Of a stretch of 38,250 bases of DNA, positions 1-9,186 are shown piece after piece; within the stretch, counting starts at the first letter, position 1; every line of letters begins with the position of its first letter. Both the position numbers and the translations under genes were made by a program. Origin of the DNA: Anabaena catenula FACHB-362 (lineage in GTDB: Bacteria; Cyanobacteriota; Cyanobacteriia; Cyanobacteriales; Nostocaceae); the NCBI RefSeq assembly GCF_014698735.1, contig NZ_JACJTQ010000051.1:1-38250 (forward strand), given 5' to 3'. Below the pieces are notes generated by a model. It worked only from the letters and a program-made list of their open reading frames with translations, searched no databases and had not been told where the DNA came from.

Positions 1-9
1 TTTCATTAG

Positions 10-46
10 ATAGGTCTTATTGACAATAACTGACCTATTTTTTTTT
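10..46 (+). terminator. Rho-independent terminator of a gene left of the window
   Basis: Arms at 10-22 and 24-38 pair closely (ATAGGTC plus TTATTG against CAATAA plus GACCTAT, with a two-base bulge) and are followed by nine T residues. The orientation fits the end of a plus-strand transcript from outside the window. Confidence 0.7.
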
Positions 47-236
47 ACCATAAATCGTTGCATTCTTTACACCGTCTTGTTCTCAGCCTTGTTTGTCGCC
101 CCGTCAGCTTTTGATAAGCATTTTATTCAAGCTGGTTTTCAAGCATTAATGAGATAATTAGGTATAGCTTCATTTACATTTTCCTAGAGAAAATATTATG
201 TTATCAACTGACTCATGGTTTTAAAATAGCTTAATA
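47..236. other. Intergenic spacer with nothing recognised
   Basis: This A/T-rich stretch separates the left-edge terminator from the Rieske promoter region. No ORF, RNA gene or repeat was recognised in it. Confidence 0.5.
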
Positions 237-265
237 ATGACAGCATCAAAGTTTGGCAGTAATAA
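237..265 (+). promoter_or_regulatory. Possible promoter of the Rieske gene
   Basis: A -35-like ATGACA (237-242) and a -10-like TAATAA (260-265) are spaced by 17 bp, which would give a leader of about 37 nt before the ATG at 309. Such matches are common in A/T-rich DNA, so this is only a suggestion. Confidence 0.35.
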
Positions 266-308
266 TATATAGGTTGGTGAATAATTACACATTAACTAAA
301 AGCAACTA

Positions 309-749
309 ATGAAACGTCGTGAGTTTATAAACTGGGTGGGTTTAGGTTGTTTAGCTAGTTCTTTACCTGTCGCCCTTGCTGCTTGTTCTCCCGAAACTAG
401 CACATCTGCTACTTCTGGATCTAATGATGCTAATAAGGGCTGGCAAAAGGTGGGTACTATTGCAGAATTAGACAAAACTGGTCAATTATTGGCAGAGAAT
501 TCGCCAGTTGGGGCAGTGTTGGTGGTGGGGACATCGAAAACCGCACAAAAATTGATTGCTGTTAACCCTACTTGCACTCACAAAGGTTGCACAGTTGCGT
601 GGAAAGCAAATAAAAATCAATTTGTTTGTCCCTGTCATGATGCAGAATTTGGTGGTGATGGCAAGGTAAAAGCAGGGCCAGCAGAAAAACCACTGAAAAC
701 TTACCAGGCTAAGATTGAAGCTGGTTCTGTCTTAGTTAAAGCAAGTTAA
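309..749 (+). CDS. Tat-exported Rieske [2Fe-2S] lipoprotein
   Basis: This 146-residue protein carries one Rieske domain. Box 1 is C89-T-H91-K-G-C94 and box 2 is C107-P-C109-H110; C89, H91, C107 and H110 should hold the cluster, with C94-C109 as the stabilising disulfide. The N-terminus has a twin arginine (R3-R4 followed by EFI) and then a lipobox L23-A-A-C26, so the folded cluster protein is probably exported by Tat and lipid-anchored. A Ser/Thr-rich linker (27-42) precedes the domain. It is shorter than PetC of the cytochrome b6f complex (about 180 residues, transmembrane anchor) and is probably not PetC. The electron-transfer partner is unknown and no redox gene lies beside it. Its stop overlaps the stop of the convergent cyclase gene in a shared TTAA. 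Confidence 0.85.
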   Translation: MKRREFINWVGLGCLASSLPVALAACSPETSTSATSGSNDANKGWQKVGTIAELDKTGQLLAENSPVGAVLVVGTSKTAQKLIAVNPTCTHKGCTVAWKANKNQFVCPCHDAEFGGDGKVKAGPAEKPLKTYQAKIEAGSVLVKAS

Positions 750-2680
750 GATAGCAAAACTTGGTAAATTGGAGTTAATTCATCTCGTCCTTTTAACTGA
801 CTGCTGCCGATAAATTTGGTAGGAAACTTATCTTTAATATGTTGATAAGTTTCTTCACTAATTAGAATTCGGCAAAGTCCACAATTCAAAGATTTATCAT
901 AACTTTCTAGTCGAGCGGCTACGTTTACTGTGTCTCCTAGGGCTGTATATTCTGCTCTTTGGGCATTGCCTAACATACCTGTAACTACCGTTCCTGTGGC
1001 AATACCAATACGAATAGCAACGGTGGGATTACCTGATAACTGCCATTGTTGATTGAGCGATCGCAATTTATCGGCCATTGCTAAAGCGCAACCTACTGCA
1101 TTTTCGGCATCAACGGCGATTTCTGCCAATCTTGTGCGTTCAATTGGCACACCAAAAAGCGCCATTACCGCATCACCGATAAATTTATTCACCATACCGT
1201 TATATTCCAGGACGATATCAGCCATTGCTTGCATATATTCATTCAGCCAAGACATTAAAGCGGTAGGCGTTATGGTTGTAGCAATAGAGGTAAAACCCTC
1301 TAAATCTGAAAATAGTACGGTTGCAGTCATTTCTCGACCGACAATTGACCCTTTTTGTAGTAAATTGTGGCGAGATGTCCAGATTTGATCGGCGACTTGA
1401 GAGGTAACTTGCTGTTTAAACAGTGCCATGAGAGTGTATCGGTCTTGACGTTCTAAACGGGTAGTGTAGATAGCAATAGCGATCGCAGATCCCCCTAAAC
1501 CTAACATTGCTGGGACAACAGGAATCCACCAACCTTGCAGAAAAACGAGGTAAGAACCAAAAATCAAACTACTTCCAGCCACTATTAAACTTAATATTGT
1601 TTCTCTATAGGAAATATTCTTATAAATAAATTTTTGAGAACGCAATGTCCAACCAAGAATAGCACCAACAAAAGACCATAAAATAATCCATAGCCATTGT
1701 ATTTCTTGGGAACTACCCCGCATCATCGGCCTACCGTCCAGTGCAGCACTCAAAATTTGGCTGATAACATTAGCATGAATAACTACCCCAGGCATTCTTT
1801 CTGGAAAAGCACTAACAGAAGTACTATAAGGGGTGAAAAAATCATCATGTAGACTGGCCGCAGTTGCACCAACTAAAACAATGCGATCACGTCCCCAATT
1901 TGGTGGTACTTGGCCATTGACAACTTGCATGATTGAATATTTTTGAAAGTTGTCTTGCGTGCCTCTAAAATTGAGTAAAATCTGGTAGCCTCGATCATCG
2001 GCGCGAATATAACCACCATCATTTTTTTCAAAAGGGATAAATGTAGCTTTTCCTAATTGATAATGACGTTTTTCTGCATCTAGTTCTTTTAACTCAATAC
2101 CCTTTTTTTCTAAATACATTAAAGATAGTTGTGTCCCCAAACTCACAACTTCCTCTCCTGATTTAGACTCAAGAGAAATTAGACCCCGACGGACTTTACC
2201 ATCAGCATCTAATAACAAATCGGAAGCTGCTATTTGATCACGTTTACTTAAAATAGGATGGGGATTTACTTCCGGGCCATATCCATCTCCCACCACCTTT
2301 TTCACCCCAATCAAGTTGGGTGTAGATTTGAGGATCTGAATTAGTTTTTCATTACCAGGTTGTACAGGTAAATCTCGATATAAATCCAAACCAATAGCTA
2401 CAGGTTTTTGTTGGCGGATTTTATCCAGCATTTTCGCAAGCACAGCATCAGGGATAGGCCATGTTCCAACTTTTCTAATTGTGTCTTCATCAATAGTGAC
2501 TATCACAATGCGGGAGTCTTGCGGTTCTGGGGGACGCAGTTTAAAAAACTGGTCGAGTGCTGCCCAATCTATCATCTGAAACAGCCCCAGAACACGCATG
2601 AGAATGATGAAACCCGCTACTGATGGAGTCACTATCAATACTGCTCGCCAGCTATTGAGGAACTGTTTGAGTTTAATCAC
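746..2680 (-). CDS. CHASE2-domain class III adenylate cyclase
   Basis: The 644-residue protein has an N-terminal membrane segment (about 14-34), an extracytoplasmic CHASE2 sensor (about 45-315), three membrane helices (about 328-348, 362-382, 386-405) and a class III cyclase domain (about 450-640). Metal-binding D459 and D503, the purine-specificity pair K499/T579, and the transition-state residues N586 and R590 are all present. The K/T pair is the one known from cyanobacterial adenylate cyclases, so cAMP is the expected product. This layout matches the CHASE2 cyclases of Anabaena (CyaA type), but I cannot assign the exact orthologue. The start is GTG at 2680, 12 nt after the DUF928 stop, so the two are probably co-transcribed. 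The sensed ligand is unknown. Confidence 0.9.
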   Translation of the reverse strand: MIKLKQFLNSWRAVLIVTPSVAGFIILMRVLGLFQMIDWAALDQFFKLRPPEPQDSRIVIVTIDEDTIRKVGTWPIPDAVLAKMLDKIRQQKPVAIGLDLYRDLPVQPGNEKLIQILKSTPNLIGVKKVVGDGYGPEVNPHPILSKRDQIAASDLLLDADGKVRRGLISLESKSGEEVVSLGTQLSLMYLEKKGIELKELDAEKRHYQLGKATFIPFEKNDGGYIRADDRGYQILLNFRGTQDNFQKYSIMQVVNGQVPPNWGRDRIVLVGATAASLHDDFFTPYSTSVSAFPERMPGVVIHANVISQILSAALDGRPMMRGSSQEIQWLWIILWSFVGAILGWTLRSQKFIYKNISYRETILSLIVAGSSLIFGSYLVFLQGWWIPVVPAMLGLGGSAIAIAIYTTRLERQDRYTLMALFKQQVTSQVADQIWTSRHNLLQKGSIVGREMTATVLFSDLEGFTSIATTITPTALMSWLNEYMQAMADIVLEYNGMVNKFIGDAVMALFGVPIERTRLAEIAVDAENAVGCALAMADKLRSLNQQWQLSGNPTVAIRIGIATGTVVTGMLGNAQRAEYTALGDTVNVAARLESYDKSLNCGLCRILISEETYQHIKDKFPTKFIGSSQLKGRDELTPIYQVLLS

Positions 2681-2692
2681 ATCAGCGGACTT

Positions 2693-3412
2693 TTAATTTT
2701 TGGGTTGCTGACAACAATCAACAACAGGGACTTGGCTAAGTTCAGTTAAGCCAACAGACTGAAGAAGTTCGTGCCATTCAGCGCCAATTTGAGTATTTTG
2801 GGGAAGCGATCGCTTCAAATCAGCTAATGTGGCTACAGTGTCATACCAAAGCCCATTCTGAGCATAGAGTTTAGCTTTTTCTAGAGGGCTGGCAGTTGCG
2901 AGACTACTGTTGAGAGCAGAACTGAGTTCGACACGTTCCAATCTTCCTTCCAGAACTATATCCCGTTGTCGTTCTTCTGGATCACAAATCAAAGCCAGAT
3001 TCCATTTATACTGCTTACCAACTGCCAAAGGTGCAGCTGCTTGAGGAATTTTAAAGCTAGTAATCCCGGAGGTAGCATTCAAATCAACGATAGTTTGGTA
3101 AATTCCGTTTCCTTCTTCATCCCACAAAGTTAACTCAGCTTTTCGAGTTGCAGGTTCAGATATCTTCACCAAGACGGTAGGATAAGCCGCAGCGGTTAAT
3201 TCCCTTTCTGTTGCTGGAATCAATGCAGTCAAAATTGGTTGTGGGGATGAAGTCCCAACGTGCTGACAAACTCCCCTAGTTGCGCCCCCTGCGGTTTTCT
3301 GGGGACTACCTTTAGCGCGAAAGGTGACACTGTAGGCTGGTGCTAAGGGTAATAGTACCAGTCCGGTAAAGAGCATGGATAACACAGAACGAGATAATTT
3401 TTGCATATTCAT
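2693..3412 (-). CDS. Exported DUF928 protein
   Basis: The 239-residue protein starts with a signal peptide (hydrophobic residues about 9-27). The segment after it follows the pattern of cyanobacterial DUF928 proteins: a G-rich part with ATRG, then LTALIPAT and TAAAYPT near residues 62-80, followed by beta-rich sequence. The molecular function of DUF928 is unknown. It is probably periplasmic or outer-membrane associated. The C-terminal third is helical, with a pair of cysteines near the end. The gene lies directly upstream of the CHASE2 cyclase (12 nt gap) and downstream of a CHAT gene on the same strand. From memory, DUF928, CHAT and CHASE2 genes often cluster in Nostocales, which suggests a shared envelope process. 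A second ATG at 3406 is equally possible as start. Confidence 0.8.
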   Translation of the reverse strand: MNMQKLSRSVLSMLFTGLVLLPLAPAYSVTFRAKGSPQKTAGGATRGVCQHVGTSSPQPILTALIPATERELTAAAYPTVLVKISEPATRKAELTLWDEEGNGIYQTIVDLNATSGITSFKIPQAAAPLAVGKQYKWNLALICDPEERQRDIVLEGRLERVELSSALNSSLATASPLEKAKLYAQNGLWYDTVATLADLKRSLPQNTQIGAEWHELLQSVGLTELSQVPVVDCCQQPKN

Positions 3413-3432
3413 AATTTAAGATTGAAAGTTAT

Positions 3433-3580
3433 CTAGTTAGGACTTACGCAAAATCAGGAAGAAACGAACCGCGTTCGCGTAGCGTCCCGTAGGGATAGGC
3501 GCGTATCCCTTACGGGACCGAAGGAAAGGACACGAAGAAATAAGGGTTTGAGAGAGTTCTTGCGTAAGTCCTGCTAGTTA
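3433..3580. mobile_element. MITE-like inverted-repeat element with target duplication
   Basis: Terminal inverted repeats AGGACTTACGCA (3439-3450) and TGCGTAAGTCCT (3561-3572) bound the element. CTAGTTA occurs directly outside both ends (3433-3439 and 3574-3580), consistent with a target-site duplication. Inside is a strong hairpin of 14-15 bp arms (3484-3497 and 3504-3518) around a 6-nt loop. It has no coding capacity. It separates the CHAT gene from DUF928 and the cyclase and could affect read-through. Confidence 0.7.
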
Positions 3581-3960
3581 TATAAACAAGGAATATTTAC
3601 TGTATTTCTGTTGTTGCGATTTCTAAGTTTCTAAGTATTTATCCAAAACAGGATATTAGTGGTATTTACTGAGAAATATGCCATTAGCCGAGAATTCCAG
3701 AGTTATAATTAACTTTTTTGTTACCTTATACAGTTTACCGATATGAATTAATTGTAAATTTTATAAGAACTAATGTGATTATACTGAAAAGACCTGAAAA
3801 ATAAAATACCCTCTGGTAAAAATTCACAATACCTTTAAACTAATAAACATCTGGTAAAAAATAATTAGGGCTTGCCCAAAACCCTTTGTAGAACAATGTC
3901 CTTCGGTAAGCCTACGGCTATATGAGTTGTGCCTATGCCTTTTCCGAATATCTCCAATTC
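3581..3960. other. A/T-rich spacer between the CHAT and DUF928 genes
   Basis: No ORF with a plausible start was found. The part near 3890-3935 carries short G/C-richer palindromic segments of the dispersed-repeat kind. The rest is A/T-rich and may hold the promoter of the DUF928-cyclase pair. Confidence 0.5.
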
Positions 3961-6567
3961 TTATCGCCAATTTCCTATCAACACAAAGGCTGACCAAAAA
4001 TAGGGATTCTGGAATTTGCGATTTTTTAGTAGTAATAGTTGAGCATTGCGGAGGGCTTCGGCTTTACTAACTTTTGACTTGGCCAATTGCCGATAAAACT
4101 CACTAATCAGGATAGAAGTTGATTCGTCATTAACTTGCCAGAGAGTACCGACAGTACTACGAGCGCCGGAACGAATGGCGATACCTGCCAAGCCTAAAGC
4201 CGCACGTTCATCACCAGAAGCAGTTTCACAGGCACTGAGAACTAACAGTTCAATAGGGAGTTTTTGGACATCATTGCGGGATTCTCGCAATAATTGGTCT
4301 AATTCTTTCACATTGATCCGCTGATTCCAAGTCAAAATAAAGGTATCTGCGGCATTAGAGCTAAATTGACCATGTGTAGCTAAATGAACAATAGGAAAAG
4401 ACACGGCTTTGATTTGCTTTTGTAGCGATTCAACTATAAACTGCTGATTTAAAAGTGTATGTGTTGGTATCTCCGATGAAATCTGTTGGACTTCAGTAGC
4501 CACATCTGGTAAAGCTGGAAAACCCTGACGCGCTTCTGTCAGTGCAGCAATTAAGGCTTTTAGTTTTACTTGAGTGAGGGGTTTAGGTTCGAGGAGTTGG
4601 AGTCCGGGAGTCAGAGCAATGTTATATTTTTCGAGGAGATATTGTTGGCCATCATGGAGCGTGGCCATTGGTAAACTTTGCAAAGACCCATCGAGAACAA
4701 ATACCAAGGTTTTGATGCCATTGGCGGTTAAATCAGCTTCTGCGGGACGAATTAGCCAATCGTAAAGTTTTTGAACTATCGGTAATCTCTCTTGCGTAAA
4801 AGCCGTCCGTCTGAGGGAAATTCGGGCTTGTTTAATGGTAGTTTTTAATTCTGTTTGGGGTTTATTAGTAGTGTATTTACGTAAGTTTTTTCCGGGGATA
4901 GAGAGAATAACTTCTAGACGGTCATTTAAAATAATTGGATAAATAACAGCCGCTGTGGGATCAATTTGATCAATTTGTTTCGGTTTCGCATCTGCACAAG
5001 CATCACGGAAAAAGTTATCTAATTCTGCTAATTGTAAAGATTCGATTATCTGACGGGCTTGCTGGAGTTTAAGCTGACTAGGATATTCTTCTTGCAGCAG
5101 CAACCCGACTAACTCCCGATAAATAGGTTCTACACTTTCCCGAAAAGAAAATTGGACATCAGGGTTAACTGTCACTAAATCGCCGCGTAAAGAAGCCAGG
5201 ATTTTGATAGATTGAGTATATTGAGAAATTGCTCCTTCAGTATTTCTCTGTAGTTTTTGAATGCGTCCTAATTGCCAGAATAATTGATATGCAATATCAG
5301 GATATTCAAAAGACGGTGCTAATTTCAACGCTTGAGTTGTATAAATTTCTGCTTTTGTCCATTGTTTTTGTAGTTCAGATAGTCTACCTTGAGTGAGTAA
5401 AATATAAGCTTGGGTGCGGGGAGTCCCTAAATTCTGGGCTTGTTGATAAGCACGATTAAGGATTTTCTCTACTTCTGTAAATGATTCAGAAGAATGTATT
5501 GCCAATTTGATTAAACTTTCGGCTAGATTAATTTGGGCATAGATTCCCGTTTGATTAGTAGAAATCTGGCTAATTTGCGGTTTTAATGTTAACCATACGG
5601 TTTTTGCTTCTTGCCAGTTTTGCGAATCTGTGAATAAACTAAGACGATTCAATAAAGCTTGGATTTGAGTATTTTGACGAGTTGCTAATTGAGCAGAACT
5701 GACATAAGCCGAAAGTGCAGTTTCTTGATATTGGTTTTTTTGTTGTTTGTTGAAAGCAGGTTGATTAGCAAAAGCACGGGCTGTATTGCCGATATTTAAA
5801 TAAACCTCAGCTTGTATTTGAGGAAGACTTAATTTTTGAGATGCTTGTAAACCCAAAGCTAAAATTTGCTGAGACTCATTCAACTGTCCTAAAATCCGGA
5901 GAACTTGACCTAGAGCATTCATAACTTGGATATTCTGCAAAGAGACTGATTGGTTTTTCCAAGTTTCTAATATTGCCGAGGAAACTTCACAGGTTGATGT
6001 TTCTAAATTTAAAGATAGTAATAGTGTTTGGCAAGCTCTGGGATATAATCCTAATGATTGTAGCGCTAAACTTTGGTTAATTTGACTTTGGATAAGTCGG
6101 TCTTTTGTTCCTAGATGTTTGTAGATTTTAGCTGATAAAATCCAAGTATCTAAAGCATCTTGAATTTTACCCCGTTCAAGTTGTAATTGTCCTTGGATAT
6201 CGAGAGTTTGGGCAAGTATTCGCTGTTGTTCAGAAGTTGGAGATTGAGATTTGAGGAGGGAAAGACTAGAATTGATATTTTCTTCCGCTTGTTCCCATTG
6301 TCCTAATTGTCCGAAAGTTGCAGCCAGATTACTTAAAACCATACCTTGATTTAAGAAGTCTTCTTGAGTCTTAAATTCGGTTGCAGCTTGTTGTAATAAA
6401 GGGACAACTTCTGGAAACTTTCCCGCATCAAAAAGAATCCGAGCTTGTTGAATAATTGTTTGTGATTGTTGCATTTGAGCGATTACAGGAGTAATGCCCA
6501 TTGTCAATAATAAGGAAAGGAAAAACAATAAAATAGATTTTAGAAGCGATTGGATAAATTTCATCAT
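3961..6567 (-). CDS. Exported TPR-CHAT (caspase-like) protein
   Basis: The C-terminal third is a CHAT domain, a caspase/separase-related peptidase fold. Its likely catalytic dyad, in full-ORF numbering, is H743 (HLATHG motif) and C791 (LSACET motif), followed by the family motif GARSTVGTLW. The preceding 500 or so residues are helical TPR-type repeats. A signal peptide (hydrophobic run ending PVIAQ) lies at the N-terminus, so the protein should act outside the cytoplasm, which is common in cyanobacterial CHAT proteins. The ORF extends upstream to 6600, but the ATG at 6567 is better: it is preceded by GGGAAG at a suitable distance and begins right at the signal peptide, giving 868 residues. 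An ATG follows immediately at 6564. It probably belongs to a functional unit with DUF928 and the CHASE2 cyclase downstream. The substrate is unknown. Confidence 0.88.
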   Translation of the reverse strand: MMKFIQSLLKSILLFFLSLLLTMGITPVIAQMQQSQTIIQQARILFDAGKFPEVVPLLQQAATEFKTQEDFLNQGMVLSNLAATFGQLGQWEQAEENINSSLSLLKSQSPTSEQQRILAQTLDIQGQLQLERGKIQDALDTWILSAKIYKHLGTKDRLIQSQINQSLALQSLGLYPRACQTLLLSLNLETSTCEVSSAILETWKNQSVSLQNIQVMNALGQVLRILGQLNESQQILALGLQASQKLSLPQIQAEVYLNIGNTARAFANQPAFNKQQKNQYQETALSAYVSSAQLATRQNTQIQALLNRLSLFTDSQNWQEAKTVWLTLKPQISQISTNQTGIYAQINLAESLIKLAIHSSESFTEVEKILNRAYQQAQNLGTPRTQAYILLTQGRLSELQKQWTKAEIYTTQALKLAPSFEYPDIAYQLFWQLGRIQKLQRNTEGAISQYTQSIKILASLRGDLVTVNPDVQFSFRESVEPIYRELVGLLLQEEYPSQLKLQQARQIIESLQLAELDNFFRDACADAKPKQIDQIDPTAAVIYPIILNDRLEVILSIPGKNLRKYTTNKPQTELKTTIKQARISLRRTAFTQERLPIVQKLYDWLIRPAEADLTANGIKTLVFVLDGSLQSLPMATLHDGQQYLLEKYNIALTPGLQLLEPKPLTQVKLKALIAALTEARQGFPALPDVATEVQQISSEIPTHTLLNQQFIVESLQKQIKAVSFPIVHLATHGQFSSNAADTFILTWNQRINVKELDQLLRESRNDVQKLPIELLVLSACETASGDERAALGLAGIAIRSGARSTVGTLWQVNDESTSILISEFYRQLAKSKVSKAEALRNAQLLLLKNRKFQNPYFWSAFVLIGNWR

Positions 6568-6784
6568 TTTTCTTCCCTTAACCCGCTTCACAATTATCAT
6601 TTACATTTATATGCGGTTAATTAATTATTTTTTAGGCATCAATTCACTTAATTAAAGCTACAAATAAATCTCCGCGTTCCTGCATCTGTCCATTTGTATC
6701 AACCTTAAAGTGAAGTGGTATCACCTGCTATACTTTTGAGTTTGTCTCTCTTGACAAAAATGCTATCCTTCCCACCCATTAAAA

Positions 6785-6810
6785 AATCCCCCACCTTGCG
6801 GCAGGGGATT
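6785..6810 (-). terminator. Terminator of psaA-psaB
   Basis: Read on the minus strand, AATCCCC and GGGGGATT form a hairpin with a partly paired G/C-rich loop, followed by a run of T residues. It starts 26 nt past the psaB stop, the expected position for a Rho-independent terminator. Confidence 0.8.
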
Positions 6811-6835
6811 GATTACCTAAAACCAGTAGTCAGGA

Positions 6836-9067
6836 TCAACCAAACTTACCAGCAGTAGAGGCAATGAGGAACGCTGCGTAGGTGACGATGTAGCCAACAG
6901 TGAAGTGAGCTAAACCAACCACACGGGCTTGAACAATGGAGAGAGCAACGGGCTTATCTTTCCAGCGAACCAAGTTAGCTAGAGGAGTACGCTCATGCGC
7001 CCAAACCAAGGTTTCAATTAACTCTTGCCAGTAACCTCTCCAAGAGATGAGGAACATGAAACCGGTTGCCCAGATTAGGTGTCCGAAGAGGAACATCCAA
7101 GCCCAAACAGACAGGTTGTTCATGCCGTAGGCGTTGTAACCGTTAATCAACTGAGCAGAGTTAGCCCAGAGGTAATCACGGAACCAGCCCATCAAGTAGG
7201 TAGAGTTTTCGTTGAACTGAGCAACGTTACCTTGCCAAATACCTAGATGTTTCCAGTGCCAGTAGAAGGTTACCCAACCAATGGTGTTCAACATCCAGAA
7301 CATAGACAGGTAGAAAGCGTCCCAAGCGGAGATATCGCAAGTACCGCCACGGCCGGGACCGTCGCAGGGGAACGCATAGCCGAAGTCCTTTTTATCGGGC
7401 ATCAGCTTAGAACCACGAGCATCCAAAGCACCTTTAACAAGTACTAGGGTGGTGGTGTGAATAGCCAAAGCGAATGCGTGGTGAACCAAGAAGTCGCCAG
7501 GGCCAATTGTTAAGAAGAGGGAGTTAGTACCAGAGTTAATGGCATCTAACCAGCCAGACAACCAAACGTTACCGTAGTTGGGGTAGGCTGTGTAAGCGAT
7601 GCTATCGGGGTTAGACAACAATGTGTCTAAACCGTAGAGTACTTTACCGTGAGCAGCTTGAATGAACTGAGCAAATACTGGCTCAATCAAGATTTGCTTT
7701 TCAGGAGTACCGAAAGCAACTACTACGTCGTTGTGAACGTACAAGCCCAAGGTGTGGAAGCCTAAGAAGAGAGATACCCAGCTGAGGTGGGAAATGATCG
7801 CTTCTTTGTGCTGCAAAATCCGGTCTAATACGTTGCCCTTGTTTTGTTCGGGGTCGTAGTCACGTACCCAGAAGATAGCGGCGTGGGCAAAAGCACCAAC
7901 CATCAAGAAACCAGCTATGTACTGGTGGTGTGTGTACAGTGCTGCCTGTGTTGTGTAGTCCCTAGCAATGAATGCGTAGGGAGGCAGGGCGTACATATGC
8001 TGCGCCACCAAAGAAGTGATGGTTCCCAGTGCTGCCAATGCCAAAGACAGTTGGAAGTGCAGGGAGTTGTTGATGGTGTCGTACAGACCTTGGTGAGGCA
8101 GGTTAAACTGACCTTCACTCTTGCTACCGGGAACTAAACCGGATTTGGAGTTCAGCATTTCTTTGATGCTGTGACCAATTCCGAAGTTAGTGCGGTACAT
8201 ATGACCAGCGATGATGAAGATAACAGCGATCGCCAAGTGGTGGTGAGCCATGTCGGTCAACCACAAGGATTCTGTTTGGGGGTGGAAACCGCCCAAGAAG
8301 GTGAGAATCGCTGTACCAGCACCAGTGGAAGTACCAAACAGATGACCGGCAGTATCAGGGTTCTGAGCGTAAACACCCCAGTTACCAGTGAAGAAGGGGG
8401 TTAAGCCTTCTGGATGGGGAGCTACAGTTAAGAAGTTATCCCAACCTACGTGAATACCACGAGATTCAGGAATAGCAACGTGAACCAAGTGACCAGTCCA
8501 AGCCAAGGAGCTAACACCGAACAAACCAGCTAAGTGGTGGTTCAGGCGGGGTTCAGCACTCTTGAACCAAGAAAGACTAGGACGAAACTTGGGTTGCAAA
8601 TGCAACCAACCTGCAAACAAGAATACTGCTGACAATAGGAGCAGACCTAAAGAACCTGTGTAAAGTTCAGTGTTTGTCCGCATCCCGATTGTGTACCACC
8701 AGTGGTAAACACCAGAGTAGGCAATGTTTACGGGGTTGCTTGCGCCAGCTTGGGTGAAAGCTTCAATCGCAGGCGCACCGAAGTGAGGGTCCCAAATCGC
8801 GTGAGCGATAGGACGGACGTGAAGGGGATCTTTAATCCACTGTTCAAAGTTACCTTGCCAGGCTACGTGAAACAGGAGGCTGGATGCCCACAGGAAGATG
8901 ATTGCCAAGTGACCGAAGTGCGTAGCGAAAATCTTTTGGTAAAGATTTTCCTCCGTCATGCCATCGTGGCTTTCAAAGTCGTTGCCTGTAGCGATCGCAT
9001 ACCAAATCCGACGAGTAGTCGGGTCCTGTGCGAGATCCTGGCTAAATTTTGGAAATTTTGTTGCCAT
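6836..9067 (-). CDS. psaB: Photosystem I P700 chlorophyll a apoprotein A2
   Basis: This is one half of the heterodimeric photosystem I core, which binds P700, the antenna chlorophylls, the electron-transfer chain and half of the FX cluster. At 743 residues it is full length. The FX-ligand loop [12 protein letters not shown], with its two cysteines spaced C-x8-C, is intact, and the many His-containing helices ([13 protein letters not shown]) typical of the family are present. The C-terminus ends normally (STAGKFG). It is the second gene of the psaA-psaB operon, 119 nt after psaA, with a terminator right behind it. The Shine-Dalgarno sequence is weak (AGAGGA about 12 nt upstream). Nothing suggests a divergent far-red paralogue, although that needs an alignment. 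Confidence 0.99.
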   Translation of the reverse strand: MATKFPKFSQDLAQDPTTRRIWYAIATGNDFESHDGMTEENLYQKIFATHFGHLAIIFLWASSLLFHVAWQGNFEQWIKDPLHVRPIAHAIWDPHFGAPAIEAFTQAGASNPVNIAYSGVYHWWYTIGMRTNTELYTGSLGLLLLSAVFLFAGWLHLQPKFRPSLSWFKSAEPRLNHHLAGLFGVSSLAWTGHLVHVAIPESRGIHVGWDNFLTVAPHPEGLTPFFTGNWGVYAQNPDTAGHLFGTSTGAGTAILTFLGGFHPQTESLWLTDMAHHHLAIAVIFIIAGHMYRTNFGIGHSIKEMLNSKSGLVPGSKSEGQFNLPHQGLYDTINNSLHFQLSLALAALGTITSLVAQHMYALPPYAFIARDYTTQAALYTHHQYIAGFLMVGAFAHAAIFWVRDYDPEQNKGNVLDRILQHKEAIISHLSWVSLFLGFHTLGLYVHNDVVVAFGTPEKQILIEPVFAQFIQAAHGKVLYGLDTLLSNPDSIAYTAYPNYGNVWLSGWLDAINSGTNSLFLTIGPGDFLVHHAFALAIHTTTLVLVKGALDARGSKLMPDKKDFGYAFPCDGPGRGGTCDISAWDAFYLSMFWMLNTIGWVTFYWHWKHLGIWQGNVAQFNENSTYLMGWFRDYLWANSAQLINGYNAYGMNNLSVWAWMFLFGHLIWATGFMFLISWRGYWQELIETLVWAHERTPLANLVRWKDKPVALSIVQARVVGLAHFTVGYIVTYAAFLIASTAGKFG

Positions 9068-9124
9068 AGGTTTGATATGTCCTCTGACCTTTAGCCATCA
9101 GGTATCAGTAAAATTTTAGATTCT

Positions 9125-9177
9125 AGATTTTGGATTTTGGATTAAATCTAAAATCTAAAATCCAAAATCCAAAATTC
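9125..9177. repeat. STRR-type heptamer repeat forming a hairpin inside the psaA-psaB spacer
   Basis: Tandem heptamers of the type GATTTTG/GATTTTA run one way and then the reverse. Arms 9127-9143 and 9159-9175 pair over 17 bp around a 15-nt loop. Short tandem repeats of this class are known from heterocystous cyanobacteria. The position within the psaAB transcript makes an effect on processing or stability possible. Confidence 0.75.
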
Positions 9178-9186
9178 AACTGATTA

